Part shown: positions 36,261 through 48,681 of the stretch, piece after piece | Layout: every line of letters starts with the position of its first letter | Position numbering within the stretch: the first letter of the stretch is position 1 | Assembly: GCA_020086605.1 (NCBI GenBank) | Contig: JACBWW010000008.1 | Location: forward strand, 16,892,720-16,956,719 | From: Lanius collurio | Taxonomy: Eukaryota; Chordata; Aves; Passeriformes; Laniidae | DNA: 64,000 nt | Direction: 5' to 3' | Translations under genes and position numbers: made by a program | Notes under the pieces: model-generated | The model's input: the letters and a program-made list of their open reading frames with translations, nothing else | Databases searched by the model: none | What the model was told of the DNA's origin: nothing

Positions 36261-37128
36261 CTGGGCAGAAGTGAAGGAAGGCTCTGCGAAGGGATTTGGA
36301 CATTCTGGACTGACAAGCTGATGGCAGTGGTATGAGGTTCAATGGAGCCCAGTGATGGGTCCTGCACTTTGGTAACAATAACCTAGGTCTGGGGCAGAGT
36401 GGCTGGAAAACTGCCCAGTGGAAAAGGACTTGGGAGTGCTGGTGACAGCATCTGAACATGAGCCAGGGTGTGCCCAGGTGACCAAGAAGGCCAATGGCAT
36501 CCTAGTTTATATAAAAATACTGTGGCCATTGTCCCCCTGTACTCAGGACTGGTGAGGTCTCTCTTTGAACCCTGTGTCCAGTTCTGGGTCCCTCATGACA
36601 AGAAAGACATTGAGCTGCTGGAGTGAGTCCAGAGAATGGCACCAGAGGTGGGGAAGATTCTAGAGAGTAAGTAATATGAGAAGTAGTTGAAGAGCTGGGG
36701 TTGTTTATCCTGGAGAAAAGAAGTCTCAGAACCTCTTCACCATCTACAACTGCCTGAAAGAGTGGGGGTCGGCCTCTTCTCCCAGGTAACAAGGGACAGG
36801 ACAAGGGGATGGAATCTCCAGGTGTGCCAGTGGAGGTTCACAGAGTATTTCTTCATAAAAGGATTTTGAGGCATTGTACAGTGCTGCCCAGGGAGGTGGT
36901 GGAGTCGCCATTCCTGGAGATGTTCAAGGAAGGGCTGCACATAGCACTTAGTGCTACAGTTTAGTTGACATGGTGGTGTTTGGTCAAAGGTTGGGCTTCA
37001 TCATGGAGATCTTTTCCAACCTAAGTGATTCAATGATTCTGTCCTTTAAGAACCCTGTTACATACTCTAAGTCCTCAGTAAGGTCTCCCCAGAGCTTTCT
37101 CTTCTCAGGCTGAACAATGCCATGTCCG

Positions 37129-40100
37129 TGGCACGTTGATAATACACAGAGAAGAACAGGTACGGTGTGATAGCAAATGCCTTACAAGGGGTGACTCAGT
37201 GAAAACAGGCTGGTTGTGTGGGATGAAGTGATGGAATGATAACCAAGGAAGAACAACAGGCAAGTGGCAAGTCCAGGCTTCTCTTTTATTTGTAGGAAAT
37301 AATTGATTAATAAAAATAATAATAATAAAAAAATAATAATAATAGTAATAATAGTAATAATTCTTTAAGTCAGTTATTCAGCTGGTAAGGTTTAAATAAT
37401 ATGAGAAGTACATATTTTGTTTGGTGTTTCCTTTTTGCGCATGACAATAATTTGAGTGTAAAGTAGCTGTGTCTAAACCTGAGCAGAGCTTAACTGAGGA
37501 CACAGCATTTAAGCCATTTTGAATTGAGATCTAATCCACTACCAGAATCTTATGACTCACTTAAATTACAACCCTAATACTTTCTCAGAAGGGCCAAGGC
37601 CAGGCTCATTAGCTCTGCTCCACCACTTTGTTCCTTCCCTGGCAGGATTTCCAGGCTGCTGAGTCTTGGGCACATTCCAGGGAGTATAGGGTAGCAAACA
37701 GGTGTCAGGAAGGCATGGTGAAATGGTGGGCTAATGATAGGCTCCTTGTAGACGTGATGTTGAGGTTTGAACCTTTTCTACCCTAGAAGTGTACAGATCC
37801 TTTTTTGGTCAGCACATGGCTGATTCTAAATTTGAGGGGGTTGAAGAAGAGGGCAGGTTCATTTGAGCTTGTACATCTGTCCATATCTTAGCATGATAAA
37901 GAAGATATAAAATATGGGTCTGCTGTCAACCCTACACAGAACATGTCACATGAAACTACTTTAAGGGACTGAGTCCTTTGACTTTGTGTTAGGGAGTGTG
38001 TGTCATTAGAGCAATAGTGAGAACACATCATTAAAACTGCAAGTATTTAAAAAAGTACCTCCGACTGAAAAGCTACTCCCAGAGAGAGTTGGCTAAACTT
38101 TCTACAAACTTCTGTGGGTACAGAACTCAATCACCTAGCAGATGTTGATATACTAGTAACTGTTTCTAGATGCATGTACATATCCTGATGGTATTTCTAA
38201 AAGGAAGTCTTCAGGAACTACTTCAGACATGATAGTGATTCATACATTTATAGTGAATTGGCTTAGCCACCTGAGCACAAAAACCCCATCATCATTGTGA
38301 GAAAACTAGTTCCCGTAAGTGGGTAAGGAGAAAACAATGAAATTCAGCCCTTTGGAGGCTGGTCAGCTTACAAATGAGGAAGTTTTCCAAAGTTTGTCTT
38401 CTGAAACACTGTTGTGTAATGTGGGAGAAAACAGCTTTATGAACCTATGGAATGCAATCAGAACATGGTAATAGAAATAAATTAATGTTGTCCATAGAAG
38501 CCCCTGTATTTACTTGGTATACACGTGAGATTGGATCTGTGTTTAGATCATTGCTATTGATTATGTCATGAAAAATTGCTAAATAAGCAAAATATGCATG
38601 AGTCAAATCCCAAAATATTATTACCTGACCTTTAGATTTGTGTTTATAAGGCTCAATAGAAATTTTGTTGTGGAAAATGCTGGAATAAAACATGCCTGGA
38701 GTAAATGAAATTGTGATTTCTCTGTAGAAGAGATCAGTGCATTTGTGACATGAAGTAGTTTTATTCTTTGCTTTTGCAGTGAATGTCCTCAGTTAATTTT
38801 TCACTTCTCTTATAGTAGAAAAAGAAACCATGATAATTGACTATTTTTCTTCTTATAATTTCTTTTTCCCATGAAAACACTTAACTTTTAAAACCAACAA
38901 TACTTTTCTCTTTATCAAATTAGGATATAAAGCTTCAGAAATTTCAGATCCTTTATGGCTTATTTGATTTAAATACATTCTTTGGAATTTTTTTTCTTCA
39001 TTCCACAGCCACGATTCCGAATGTGCACAGATGTTCATAGGTAACTTCCCAAATTTAACAATTTTGTAATATGTCAGACTTCTATACCAGCTTTATGGTT
39101 GGGATCACTGATGTTGGGCAGTTGCATGTTTGTCTTTCTGACGAAAGAGTACCACATGCTGTATCTGAACAGCCAAGAACCCTCATGTCATCTTGCTTTT
39201 CAACATGCAAGAGGCCTTGACTGTTCATGTCTTCTGCAGCACATGGGAGGGACAAGCATCTCTTGACCTCTGTAAAAAACACATTTATGTCCCTGGTTTT
39301 GAAAACAGATTTTTTTAATTGTTATCTTTTACTGTCTTTAGGATGTTCAGATAAATGGCAGATTTATCTATCACACATAAACACACTAGCATCAACAGCT
39401 ATGAAGGTAAGTGATTTGTACAAACCTGAGCTTTTGAAATATCCTCACCTCATAAGTCAACCCAGAGGTGTAACCTTGGCTTATCAGATGGAGTGAGCTT
39501 TGCCATCACTTTAAAAACCTGACAGCTCTATTTTTTGTGAGAATTACTGCCTTCCAGTGGCCTCCTGACAGCCATCTACCCCAGGAACACAGGGATGTCC
39601 TGCTTGGGCTGATCCTCCTCTCTTCTTTGTGTAGCTTACCACAAAATGAAGGTCCTAGTCAGTATCTCATAGATTTGCCCAGATATTACAGATTCTGTCT
39701 GGAGATCCTGGCTGTGTGTCTGATCTACATGGCTTACATGGAAAAAGCCTTTTTCTCTTTGACTTCACTGTCACTTTTACCTGTGTCAGCAAGAGTATTC
39801 TGGCACAGCAAAGTAGTATCTGTGTACATGCAGCTTGCTTTTTCTGGGTGCACATAACTTCAGGCATAATGCAGTGTTTGCAGGGTTTACTAGGTTCTGT
39901 ATCCTGAGGCCTCACCCTCAGGGGCAGAAGGAGTTTGACGGAAGAGCAAAGTTAGGAATATGCAGGTCCTTTGTGGTGAGTCCAGATCCCATCTGGCAAA
40001 GGGCAAAATCTTTATAAGGGCCTGATTTTCAGAAGTTAGTGCTTAGTGTGTCCTGAAGGCAGCTGTTTCTCCAGTGTCTCGAAATGGGAAAGACAGAAAA

Positions 40101-43100
40101 AAAGGACCAGCTACTTTCATAATTTTGCCCTGTCATGGTTCAGCACATTTGATCACGAATTAGACTGTTTCACAGTCTCCAGTGTTACAATTTATGAGTT
40201 AGTGGTTTCATCTCCATCAGCACTGTACAATTGCTTGTAAAGTCATGACAGAAGTGGATTTGTTTTTATGGCTTCCATTTCTACATCTGGACCATGGACC
40301 AACTGACAACACTAAAAAACGCAGGTGGCTTCACAGCATTTACATGTGATCAGCAGACTGGGCTACCAGCAGAATCAGGTTTGGCCTCACGGGACAGCCC
40401 TAGTTTCTTCAGAATGGACACTGCTTCTCACCTAGACCACAGATTCAGCTTTACAGCTCAATATTTAATCTATTTTGGCAATGTTTTTGAGAAACCATTC
40501 TGGAACAAGAACTTGTTTTGTTGTTACACAAACAAAGAAGGCAATTCTGATTCTATTGCACCCCAAAAATTTGTAGTTGAAAAGGTAGTTGAGGTGACAG
40601 ACAGAGACCAGATACTTGTGAGTGTATAGGAAAGCAAAGAAGTAATGTAGGTAGTAGGCATCATAATAAACAACCTAATCATTAAGGGGGGTTGTATGGA
40701 AATAATGGAAAAGGGTGTATGTGTGTGAAGGACATTTATGAGCTAATTTTGACATGTATTTATAGGAGCTACTTCTATGTATGTGCAGCAGTGCTGGAGA
40801 AAACACAAAGGACTTCTGAAAGCATTGAATAGACACACAGAAATGCCAGATAGGGGCTGATATTTATGGTCCCTGAGTAGAAATAAAGAGAGAGCTGACC
40901 TTATGTTATCAAGGAGGACATAGCTAGGGGCTTAACTAACCAAAAAGAACTTGAACACAAAGTCGAAATGTAGTTCATTTGAAAAATAAAAAAAAAAAAA
41001 GAGGAGGAGAGAGATGCAAAGACAGGAAAGACACAGTTGAGGCAACTGACCATCATAACAATGTCCAGAGCAGACATGAACAAAACAAAGGTGCTTCTGT
41101 TTAGGTCAGAGAAAAGTTCCTGCAGTACTGTGAAGGCAATTAGTATCACCTATTAGCTTGCAACAGTTATATATTTATGGGTGGTTAGGAAAGGCATATG
41201 CAGAAATAAAACACACGACTTCCATGTATCTGGGAAATGAGAGAGACATGGAGGGAGGTCTGAATCAAGGAAGACACAGCTTATGGACCTGATGACAATC
41301 AGGAATGCAGTCTTGTCCGGAAGCATCAGCATGGAGTGAAAACATATTAAAGGCTGTCCCTTGGACACATGCTGTTTAAACTGGCCAGCAGGTATCCATG
41401 AAAAATGTCAGAGAGATTAGGATATCAATCTGCCCTGGAGGGAATGGGTAAGGAGAAGAGAGCTTGTGAACTGTCTGTTCTTGAGATGAGAGCATTTCTG
41501 AGAGAAGCACAGGGTAGTGAAAGGTGGCAGGGACAGAAATCTTACAGGAAGTTGAAAAGAGATGAAGAGGATGCTCTGAATAACATGTTACAGGTGTGAC
41601 TGTGAAGATGAGAGGAAAACAAGAAAACAGAGTTTTGAGTGCTAAGGAGAAATGGGAGCTTGGAAGAGTTTGGCTGCTATTGATGCAAGCAGATGACAAC
41701 TCAAGATCAATGAAGATAGAGCATTTGTGGAGAAAGAATCCACTACAGCTGTTCTATAACCTGTTATACCTGAGTACAGAGGAAAAATGTTGACTTTGCA
41801 GCAAGCCTGGAGCTATTCAATTTACAAGTCTCAATATGGAACTTTTAAGACTGAGACTAGGTGATTTATAAGTGTATTACAGATTTTTGAGTAATTTAAA
41901 AGTAGTACCCTACTATCTTTGAAGTAGAAAATAGCTTACTGACTTCCTTGCAAATAACAGTTTCCATCTCTGCTTTTCTAGGACATATTCCAACTTTATG
42001 CAGCATTTTATGTGAGATTGTAACTTTTCTTTCTGACTTTACAATGATCGTATACATTCCGTATTCATCAGAGAAGAGTAATTAAAATGAATGTTCTCTT
42101 CTGAAAATGTGTATAAGTATTTTTTAAATAATCAGAACCTAATTAAGAAAGTTAGAGGATTAAAAGATTAAAATAAAGTTATATGGGGTGGCTGAAGGGT
42201 AAAATTCTAAGAGTAAAATCATCTTAAGCTTTTATAGTGTTAAGGCCAGGAGGAAAAAAAAGGTGGTAAAAATGAAGAATAGTAACTAACTAAAACTAAA
42301 ATGGCAGGTAACATTGAAATGACACCTGTTTATTAAACTTCTCATTTGTGTTATTGGCAAATTGTAGCTGCCTACCTAGGCATAGCTATGTAGTGAGAGT
42401 AGTATTTTCAGTGAACTGCATTCATATATTTTGTGCTAGAAACCAGTTAAGATAATGCTATCTGAACTACCTTAGCACTGAAAAAGGTTTTTATAAACTT
42501 TTGCTGTTAGAAATCATGGTTCTGTTTTGATTAGGTAGTGAGGCACACGCAGAAGACTGTGTAGGAAGAACACTCTATGGGCTTTGTTTAGCATGTTATC
42601 TGAGGTGAACCTGTTGCTATAATTTATCAATGGCAATCCTGGAAGTGATTCACCCGGGACAAGAATTCATCCTCCAAAGATATTGTTTGAAATGTTTAGC
42701 TGCAGGTATATGCTAAATGCCCATAACTGCTTAACACAGAGTTTTTTATTGCTGCTTAAAAAAACTAGGCTTTTGACAGCCCCTAAAGTTTAGCTCAGGG
42801 TTTGGCACTCGGTAATTCTTTCTTAAAATTCCTGAAAATATGTATTTGAGAATATGTATTCACTGAAGAGGTCAGTCAGGGAAGTGTATGGAGCAACAGG
42901 TTTTTTTACTGATACCTGATAGAATTTCAGAAAGTTTGTTTCAACAAAGGGAGCTTATCCAGAAACCTACAATTGCTACCAACTGGCTCCACTGCTGACC
43001 ACAGGTTGACCTGCACAGCACTAGAAAGGCACAACTTTGGTTATCACAATCTTTCATTTTGCAAATAATCATTCTCCAATCCCTTAAGAGACCACCATAC

Positions 43101-44644
43101 TGTAATTTCTCTCTAATTAGCCAGCAGTTGGTTAACCTCTCTTTTATTTTCTTTGTATCTTTAGAATAAATGAGATTTTGAAGCCTTACTTCCTTGCAAT
43201 GAAGAAACCTGATATGCTGTATTTTTTTCCATAGAAATTTTCTTCAATACTATTTTTCACTGAAATCAGTGCCAAGGCTCTTAAAAAAACTGACACAATG
43301 CTTTTGAAGCCATGGTCCACGATTTTGTGTACTACTGCTCCTCTACAGCAATTACATCTATTTTGCCTAAGCAGCCTCTTACCCCAGTGAAAATTCCACA
43401 CATCAAGACTTAAGTGATGTGATTGGAATTGCTCATACCATTAAAAGACAGTGAAGTTTACACATGAACAAGGTACAGCTGACAGCAGGTTTTAGCCTTT
43501 GGTTTTTTGCAACACAGCTCTGTGTGAGTCAAAAGGCGATTTTTAGAGCTTGAAACCCATACTGTCAGATAAAAGCCAAGCAGTTTTCATATATTCACAC
43601 CAGTGCTCCCAGAAGAGTTTTGAGATTGGGAACTTATTGTAAACTGCTTTATGAAAACTGGTGGAAAAATAGCAGCAAACAAAACAACAGCAGAGTTATT
43701 GGAGCAAGACCTGTTGCACAGAACCCTCAGCTGTACGTCCACGGCTGCCTGTTCTGCTCCTGCTGAACCTAAGAAAAGTTCTAATTGCTAGAGCAGTAAT
43801 GTGGTTTGAATATATAACATGCAGCTTTGAAGAAGCTCATATGTCTTTGACATAACAGAGGCTCCTTGAGGTAGGTAAATAGTTTCAAGTAATAACATTT
43901 TGTGTGCTTTCACTGTTTTGGTAGCACCTATTGGGAATATTGGAAATTCAAGCTTGGAATGTTCTTCTAGTTGAAAAGATTTCTGTGATTTAGATTTTAA
44001 AAGCCAGATTAAAATCAGTTTGTTTAGATTGTATTTACAGTTCTTCAAAGTCAAATGCTTCCTTTAGACGTGGAAGGAATAAGAACATGTTTTAGCTATG
44101 TCATACACTGCTTGAAACAGGACTCTATTTGTTCTCTTATCATTGTAAGCATGTAATTTCCATTAGTTTCAATTAGATTGATGTATTTCTATAAAAGAAA
44201 ATAGTTTCTTTATAGTGTTGCCTTAAATAACATGGAAATTAAGATTAGAAGAGATATCTGGTCGCTCCTTAGAAATCCATGATCAGACTCAATAAATTTC
44301 TAAGAAATCTTGCTGAATAGGAAGCAGAACATGTCCTGACTCTGTAACATCTAGGGTAAAATACTGTGATTCTGGAAAAGAACTAATTATTTTTGAGTGG
44401 ATTGTTAGTGCGGACCCCTTGTTCCTTGAGTCCTTACTCCAGTTTTTTTTTGTGACACAGTTTATGTGCTGTCTGGGATCAAAACTGTTTTATCTTGTTT
44501 GCACAAGTGATGCAATCTATTTTTGTATCAAATGAAGCAAACCACATTTCATGTAGCATGGGAATATCTGAGTTAGATGCCATGACCACCCTTCTCTTGT
44601 TCTGCTGAGTGACTTCAAACACCTCATCATCTGCTGTAAAAGAA
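37129..44644. other. Unassigned AT-rich DNA
   Basis: About 7.5 kb without recognisable genes or mobile elements. It contains the AAT-rich microsatellite near 37.3 kb and an A-run at about 40988-41000. The longest open frame, 111 codons at 40294-40629 on the plus strand, has no recognisable domain, codon bias or splice context and is most likely chance. Confidence 0.5.
37309..37360. repeat. (AAT)n / (AATAGT)n microsatellite
   Basis: About 50 bases of AAT units with interspersed A-runs, changing at the right end to AATAATAGT units. It lies about 270 bases beyond the end of the sense CR1, so it is not the LINE tail. Confidence 0.88.
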
Positions 44645-44654
44645 GCACGGTGAG

Positions 44655-45060
44655 CTGTAGACAATCCAGGAGACTGCTGGGATGCAAGGAGGACAACCTC
44701 TTAGGCCAGGTTACAGACAGCCCTACTAACTAGAGGGAACGTGACACTAGATTTGATGGTCACCTGTGTGAGTTAATCAGGGATGCCAAGATTGGAGGCA
44801 ACCTGGGCTGCAGTGATCATGCACTGGTGGAGTCTGCAGTCTGGAAAAATATAGGTCAGGTAAGGAGTAACATCAGGCTTCTGAACTTTAGGAAGGCAGA
44901 CTTCCAGCTTCTCAGGGAGATAGTCATTGGGATGCTCTGGGAGACAGTGGGATTCCCATGGGGACAAGGAACCAGAACAGAGCTGGCAGATCTTTAAGGA
45001 AGTCTTCCACAGTGCACAAGAACTAGTGATTCCCAGGAGAAAGAAATCAGGCAAGCAAGG
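44655..45060 (+). pseudogene. CR1 endonuclease C-terminus and linker remnant
   Basis: In broken frames one can read 'RRLLGCKEDNLLGQVTDSPT', then 'LIRDAKIGGNLG', then 'CSDHALVES'. The SDH triplet (44812-44820) is the conserved Ser-Asp-His of apurinic-type LINE endonucleases, where the His is catalytic. The N-terminal part of the nuclease is missing because the element is 5'-truncated. The nuclease would normally nick the target DNA to prime reverse transcription. Confidence 0.8.
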
Positions 45061-45582
45061 CAAGAGATCTGACTAGCAAACTGCTAATCACACTCAGGGA
45101 AATGAAGCAAATGCACAAGCAGTGGAAACTAAGACAGATAATGGGAAGAGTATACAGAAGAAATATGGTTGTGTAGGAAGGGGGTGAGGAAGGCCGAGGC
45201 AAAACTGGAACTGAAATCTGGCAAGGGACACAAAGAATAACAGGAAGGGTGTCTATAGGTATCTTAATCAGAAAAGGAAGATCAAAAAAGTGTACCCTCT
45301 CCAATAAACAAGACTGGTGAACAGGTGAACAGCAACAGACAAGAAGACTGAGGTTTTCAACATCTTTTTTGCTTCAGTCTTCACAGGAAGCCTCTCTTCC
45401 AACACCCTCAAGGGGATGAGCACTAGGATGGAGACTGGGAGAGCAAAGTCCCTCCCATTGTAAAGAGAAGAGCAGGTTCATGACCGCTTGAGGAATGTAA
45501 ATGTGCACAGGTCTACGGGACCTAACAAGATGCATTCCAGAGTCCTTACAGAATTGGCTAACGTAATTCCCAAGCCACTCTC

Positions 45583-46030
45583 TGTTGCAGTGGACACCCC
45601 TGGGCCCCCGCCCCTCTGGGCCAGATCCCTGTCATATGACTGAGCCAAGTCTATCTTAGGTTCAAGCTGCCCAGGCTCTGATCTGGTTGGTTGTTTGTCC
45701 CGTCTCCGCCCCTGGTATCACCTTTCCCCCTGTCTCTGATAAAGCCAGCAGGGGGGAAAGCCCAGCCCTCTTACCTCGCTTACTCTGCCCAGGTCAGGTG
45801 CTCTGTCCCCCTCCAGGACAGAGGGAATAAATGACTTAACATCAAGGAGGTATGAGCTGTATTTCTGTTCTCAACTTCTGCTCTGGGGACAGCTGCCATT
45901 AACACTGGCTTAGGTGGTGCTGCTCAGTTGAAGGAATATTAGGCTGGTTGTGGATGATCTAAGATATTCCAAGACTTAGGAAGCAAGCTTGCCACAGAAT
46001 TAAGCAGTGGACAGCTGATAACCCCCCACA
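45583..46030 (+). mobile_element. Solo LTR (448 bp, sense) with perfect 6-bp TSD, inside CR1
   Basis: It begins TGTTGCAGTGGAC at 45583 and ends ACCCCCCACA at 46030, with exact flanking duplications ACTCTC (45577-45582 and 46031-46036). Plus-strand signals are a TATA-like GATAAAG near 45738, AATAAA at 45836-45841, and an R/U5 of about 190 bases. U3 is C-rich. The 6-bp duplication fits ERVK-like integration. Removing the block and one duplication restores a continuous CR1 sequence, which independently fixes the boundaries. Confidence 0.93.
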
Positions 46031-46229
46031 ACTCTCCATGATACTTGAAAATTCAGGGCAGTCAGAAGAACTCCCAGGTGACTGAATACAGGGGAACATT
46101 GTACCCATACAAGGATGGAAATGAGAATAGATGAACTACCAACCTGTTAGCCTCACCTCTCTGCCTGGGAAGATGATGTAACAGATCCTCCTAGAAGCTG
46201 TGCTAAGGCACATGCAGGACATGGAAGTG

Positions 46230-46620
46230 ATTTGAGACACCCAACATGGCTTCACCAAGGGCAAGTCCTGCCTGACCAACCCAGTGGCCTTCTCTGGCTG
46301 GGTGACTCCCATCAGTGGGCAAGGGAAGGGCTACAGATTTCATTTATCTGGACTCTAAAGCCTTTGACACAGTCCCCCACAGCATTCTCTCTGAAGAATT
46401 ACAGATTTATGTGGCTGAGGAACTGGTTGGGTGGTTGCATCCAGAGGGTGATCAATGGCTTCGGGTTCTGATGGACATCACTGACAAGTGGTTTTCCACA
46501 GGGGTCTGTATTGGGACCAGAGTTATTCAATAGCTTCATAAATGACAGAGACAAAGGGATCAAATGCATCCACAGCAGATTTGCAGGTGGCCCCAAGCTG
46601 AGTGGTGCAGTTGACACACC
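46230..46620 (+). pseudogene. CR1 ORF2 reverse-transcriptase remnant
   Basis: RT motif A reads 'FIYLDSKAFDTVPHS' (usual VIYLDFSKAFDTVPHN, so one residue is deleted). It is followed by 'EELVGWLHPEGD' and, after a frame change, by the catalytic box as '[10 protein letters not shown]' (46577-46606), where CR1 has KFADDTKLGG. Both catalytic Asp residues are replaced by Gly. Upstream, 'LPDQPSGLLW' corresponds to the LTNLVAFY region in another frame. Confidence 0.87.
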
Positions 46621-47456
46621 TGAAGGATGGGGTGCCATCCAGAGAGACCTGAACAAGCTGGAGAAGTGACCCATGGGAACCTCATGAGGTTTAACAAGTC
46701 CAGGTGCGGGTGCTGCACCTGGGTCAGAGTAAACCCCAGTATCAATCCAGGCTGGGGATGAACAGATCAGAGCAGCTCTGCCCAGAAGGACTTTGGGGTG
46801 CTGGTGGGGGAGAGGCTGGACATGACCCAGCCATGGGCACTCCCAGCCCAGAGAGCCAAACGTGTCCTGGGCTGCATCCAAAGCAGCGTGGCCAGCGGGG
46901 CCAGGGAGGGGATTCTGCCCCTCTGCTCTGCTGAGACCCCACCTGCAGTGCTGCATCCAGCTCTGGGGTCCCAGCACAGGAAGGACATGGAACTGCTAAA
47001 GCAAGTCCAGAGGAAGCCACCAAGGTGATTAGAAGGATGGAGGATCTCTCCCAAGAGGAAAGGCTGAGAGAATTGGGGTTCTTCAGCCTGGAAATGAAGA
47101 GGTATTGAGTGACCTAACTGGGACATTCCAGTACCTGAGGGGAACTTACAGGAAAGATGGGGTAAGACTATTCACAAGAATGTGTAGTGACAGGGCAAGA
47201 GGCAACAGCTCCAAACTGAGAGTAGGTTTAGATCAGATAATAGGAAAAACGGTGTTACAGTGAAGGTAGTGAGACACTTGAACACTGGTTGCTCAGAAAA
47301 ACTGTGAGTGCTTCACCTTTGGAAGTGTTCAGGGCCAGGCTGGATGGGGCTTTGAGCAGCCTGGTCCAGTGGAAGGTGTCCCTGCCCATGGCACATGAGT
47401 TGGAACTAGAGGATCTTCACAATCCCCTCCAACCCAAGTCGTTCTATGATTCTGTG

Positions 47457-48676
47457 CCACCCAAACAGCCAAGGAGATTAAAGACTCATTTCTTCTTCCA
47501 ATATATTCAGGTTTTGGATTTAATTGAAAGTTACTGTGATACTTTATTTGTGAATCTGGGAAGTTCATTGACATCTCTGGCTCCCTAGCATCCCTCAGTG
47601 TGAGATCAGAAGGGATTTTTTCCAGAAAAAAGCAGAATCCTAAATGTAATGGATCTTTGATCAGACATTCTTTCTTCTAATATCCACTGCAAACTCTTGG
47701 ACTCTTGGGATTTCTGGGCCAGCATCTGCACTCAAGAACAGTACAGCTGACTTCCTGAAAAATTGTCTACAAAAAGACTCAGTTGAAGCTCTATGCAGAG
47801 GTTGTGAATCTGATTAAAATGTCGGGTTTCTAGATTCATCATTCTAAAGAAAAAAAGAATGTTTGACACTCCATATGATGCATATTTGAAGACTGTCCCT
47901 CAAAGTAATTTTACTTTGGATATGGTTATTTCTGAGTTTAGTTTATTTTAGAGGGTTTTGCATCACAGGAATTAAAAAGTCTGTTCAGATAAAACACACT
48001 GAAGAGGGCAAGAGAAACCAGAATCTGAGTTTCTCATAGAGTTGATATGCCATGGATAAAATGAACAGTGTTTTGTTAGGGCTAGGATTGCTTATGAACC
48101 CTGCTCATGATTTGACCTGGAAGCAGCATTCTGGCTGCATTTATGCTGATGATGTAAATTTTTTTGACATCAGAGCTTAGATTTGACATAACAGTTTTTC
48201 TCATGGTAAATTAGCATTACAAGCTAAAGGCTTAAGGATTGGGTCAGTTATTTAAATGTCTTCAGATCAGAATTATTTTGATGGAATTCTTTGTGTATTT
48301 CAGTGAAGAGCTGACACAAGGGAGGGAATGAAAAGATGAGTTAGTAAATTGCATCAGAAAATACCTTCTTAGTAACTTCGGTCTGCTTTTGAAAATTAGA
48401 AAAGTGTGTATAATTTTATTTAGTACTTCAAAATTCCTGGTTGGATGTAGTGAAATCTACCTTTAAATTCTGGAAAACATTTAAGATATTCTTGCAAATA
48501 ACTTTTGTTTTAAGTAAAACATATTTACCAAAATTACTTTGAACTCATTAAAATTTAAAAGAAGTGAAAGAAAACACTGAGCATTTTTTAAAGCCTTGAA
48601 TCTTGGTGAGTTAGTGATCTTTCATCAGAACACTGGACTGTGTCTTCTAATTTACATGTAGGTAATAAGAAAATTA
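47457..48676. other. Unassigned AT-rich DNA
   Basis: About 1.2 kb between a CR1 3' end and an LTR. No gene or element recognised. Confidence 0.5.
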
Positions 48677-48681
48677 GTATC

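Larger units (their letters stand above)
34505..37041 (+). mobile_element. Sense CR1 LINE (about 1.9 kb net), carrying a solo LTR
   Basis: It begins at about 34505 in the linker between endonuclease and RT (frame with 'MRKVNSQVELS' at 34629). It is interrupted at 34785-35412, resumes at 35413, and proceeds through RT (35900-36260), the C-terminal region (36360-36870) and the 3'-UTR. It ends AATGATTCTGTC at about 37041, the CR1 3' tail. It shares long near-identical stretches with the CR1 at 63107-64000, for example the linker block at 34612-34660 against 63356-63405, so the two belong to one subfamily. Many stops and frameshifts. Confidence 0.9.
34205..37128 (-). mobile_element. Outer antisense CR1 3' fragment, split by a sense CR1
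   Basis: The 34205-34504 part is the 3' end and 3'-UTR of an antisense CR1, reaching the TAAAACCATTACCCCTT stretch and the following CTGCTAAAGCATTTGTC. The next expected CR1 piece, containing GGTCTCCCCAGAGC and CTTCTCAGGCTGAACAA, resumes only at 37042-37128, immediately after the end of the sense CR1. The antisense element is therefore older and was interrupted. Without the insertion it would be about 390 bases long. Confidence 0.8.
44645..47456 (+). mobile_element. Longest CR1 LINE in the window (about 2.36 kb net), carrying a solo LTR
   Basis: It starts at about 44645 within the endonuclease domain, passes through the linker (44860-45350) and the segment before RT (45480-45582), and is interrupted at 45583-46030. 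It resumes at 46031 with RT (46140-46620) and the C-terminal region (46680-47120), and ends TTCTATGATTCTGTG at about 47456, the CR1 3' tail. It is the only copy here that still shows endonuclease sequence. The left part (44645-45582) and the right part match one CR1 when the LTR is removed, including the join ...CCACTCTCCATGAT... Confidence 0.92.

Noticed and set aside
37309..37360. AAT microsatellite as the tail of the sense CR1
   Set aside because: The CR1 already ends with its own ATGATTCTG tail at about 37041, and antisense CR1 plus unique DNA lies in between.
40294..40629. 111-codon plus-strand open frame in unique DNA
   Set aside because: Not similar to any family I recognise, no supporting signals, and neighbouring frames are equally open. 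Treated as chance until conservation is shown.
46399..46977. 192-codon open frame on the minus strand, the longest in the window
   Set aside because: It is the antisense of the CR1 RT and C-terminal region. The plus strand there carries clear CR1 motifs, so this is a shadow frame.
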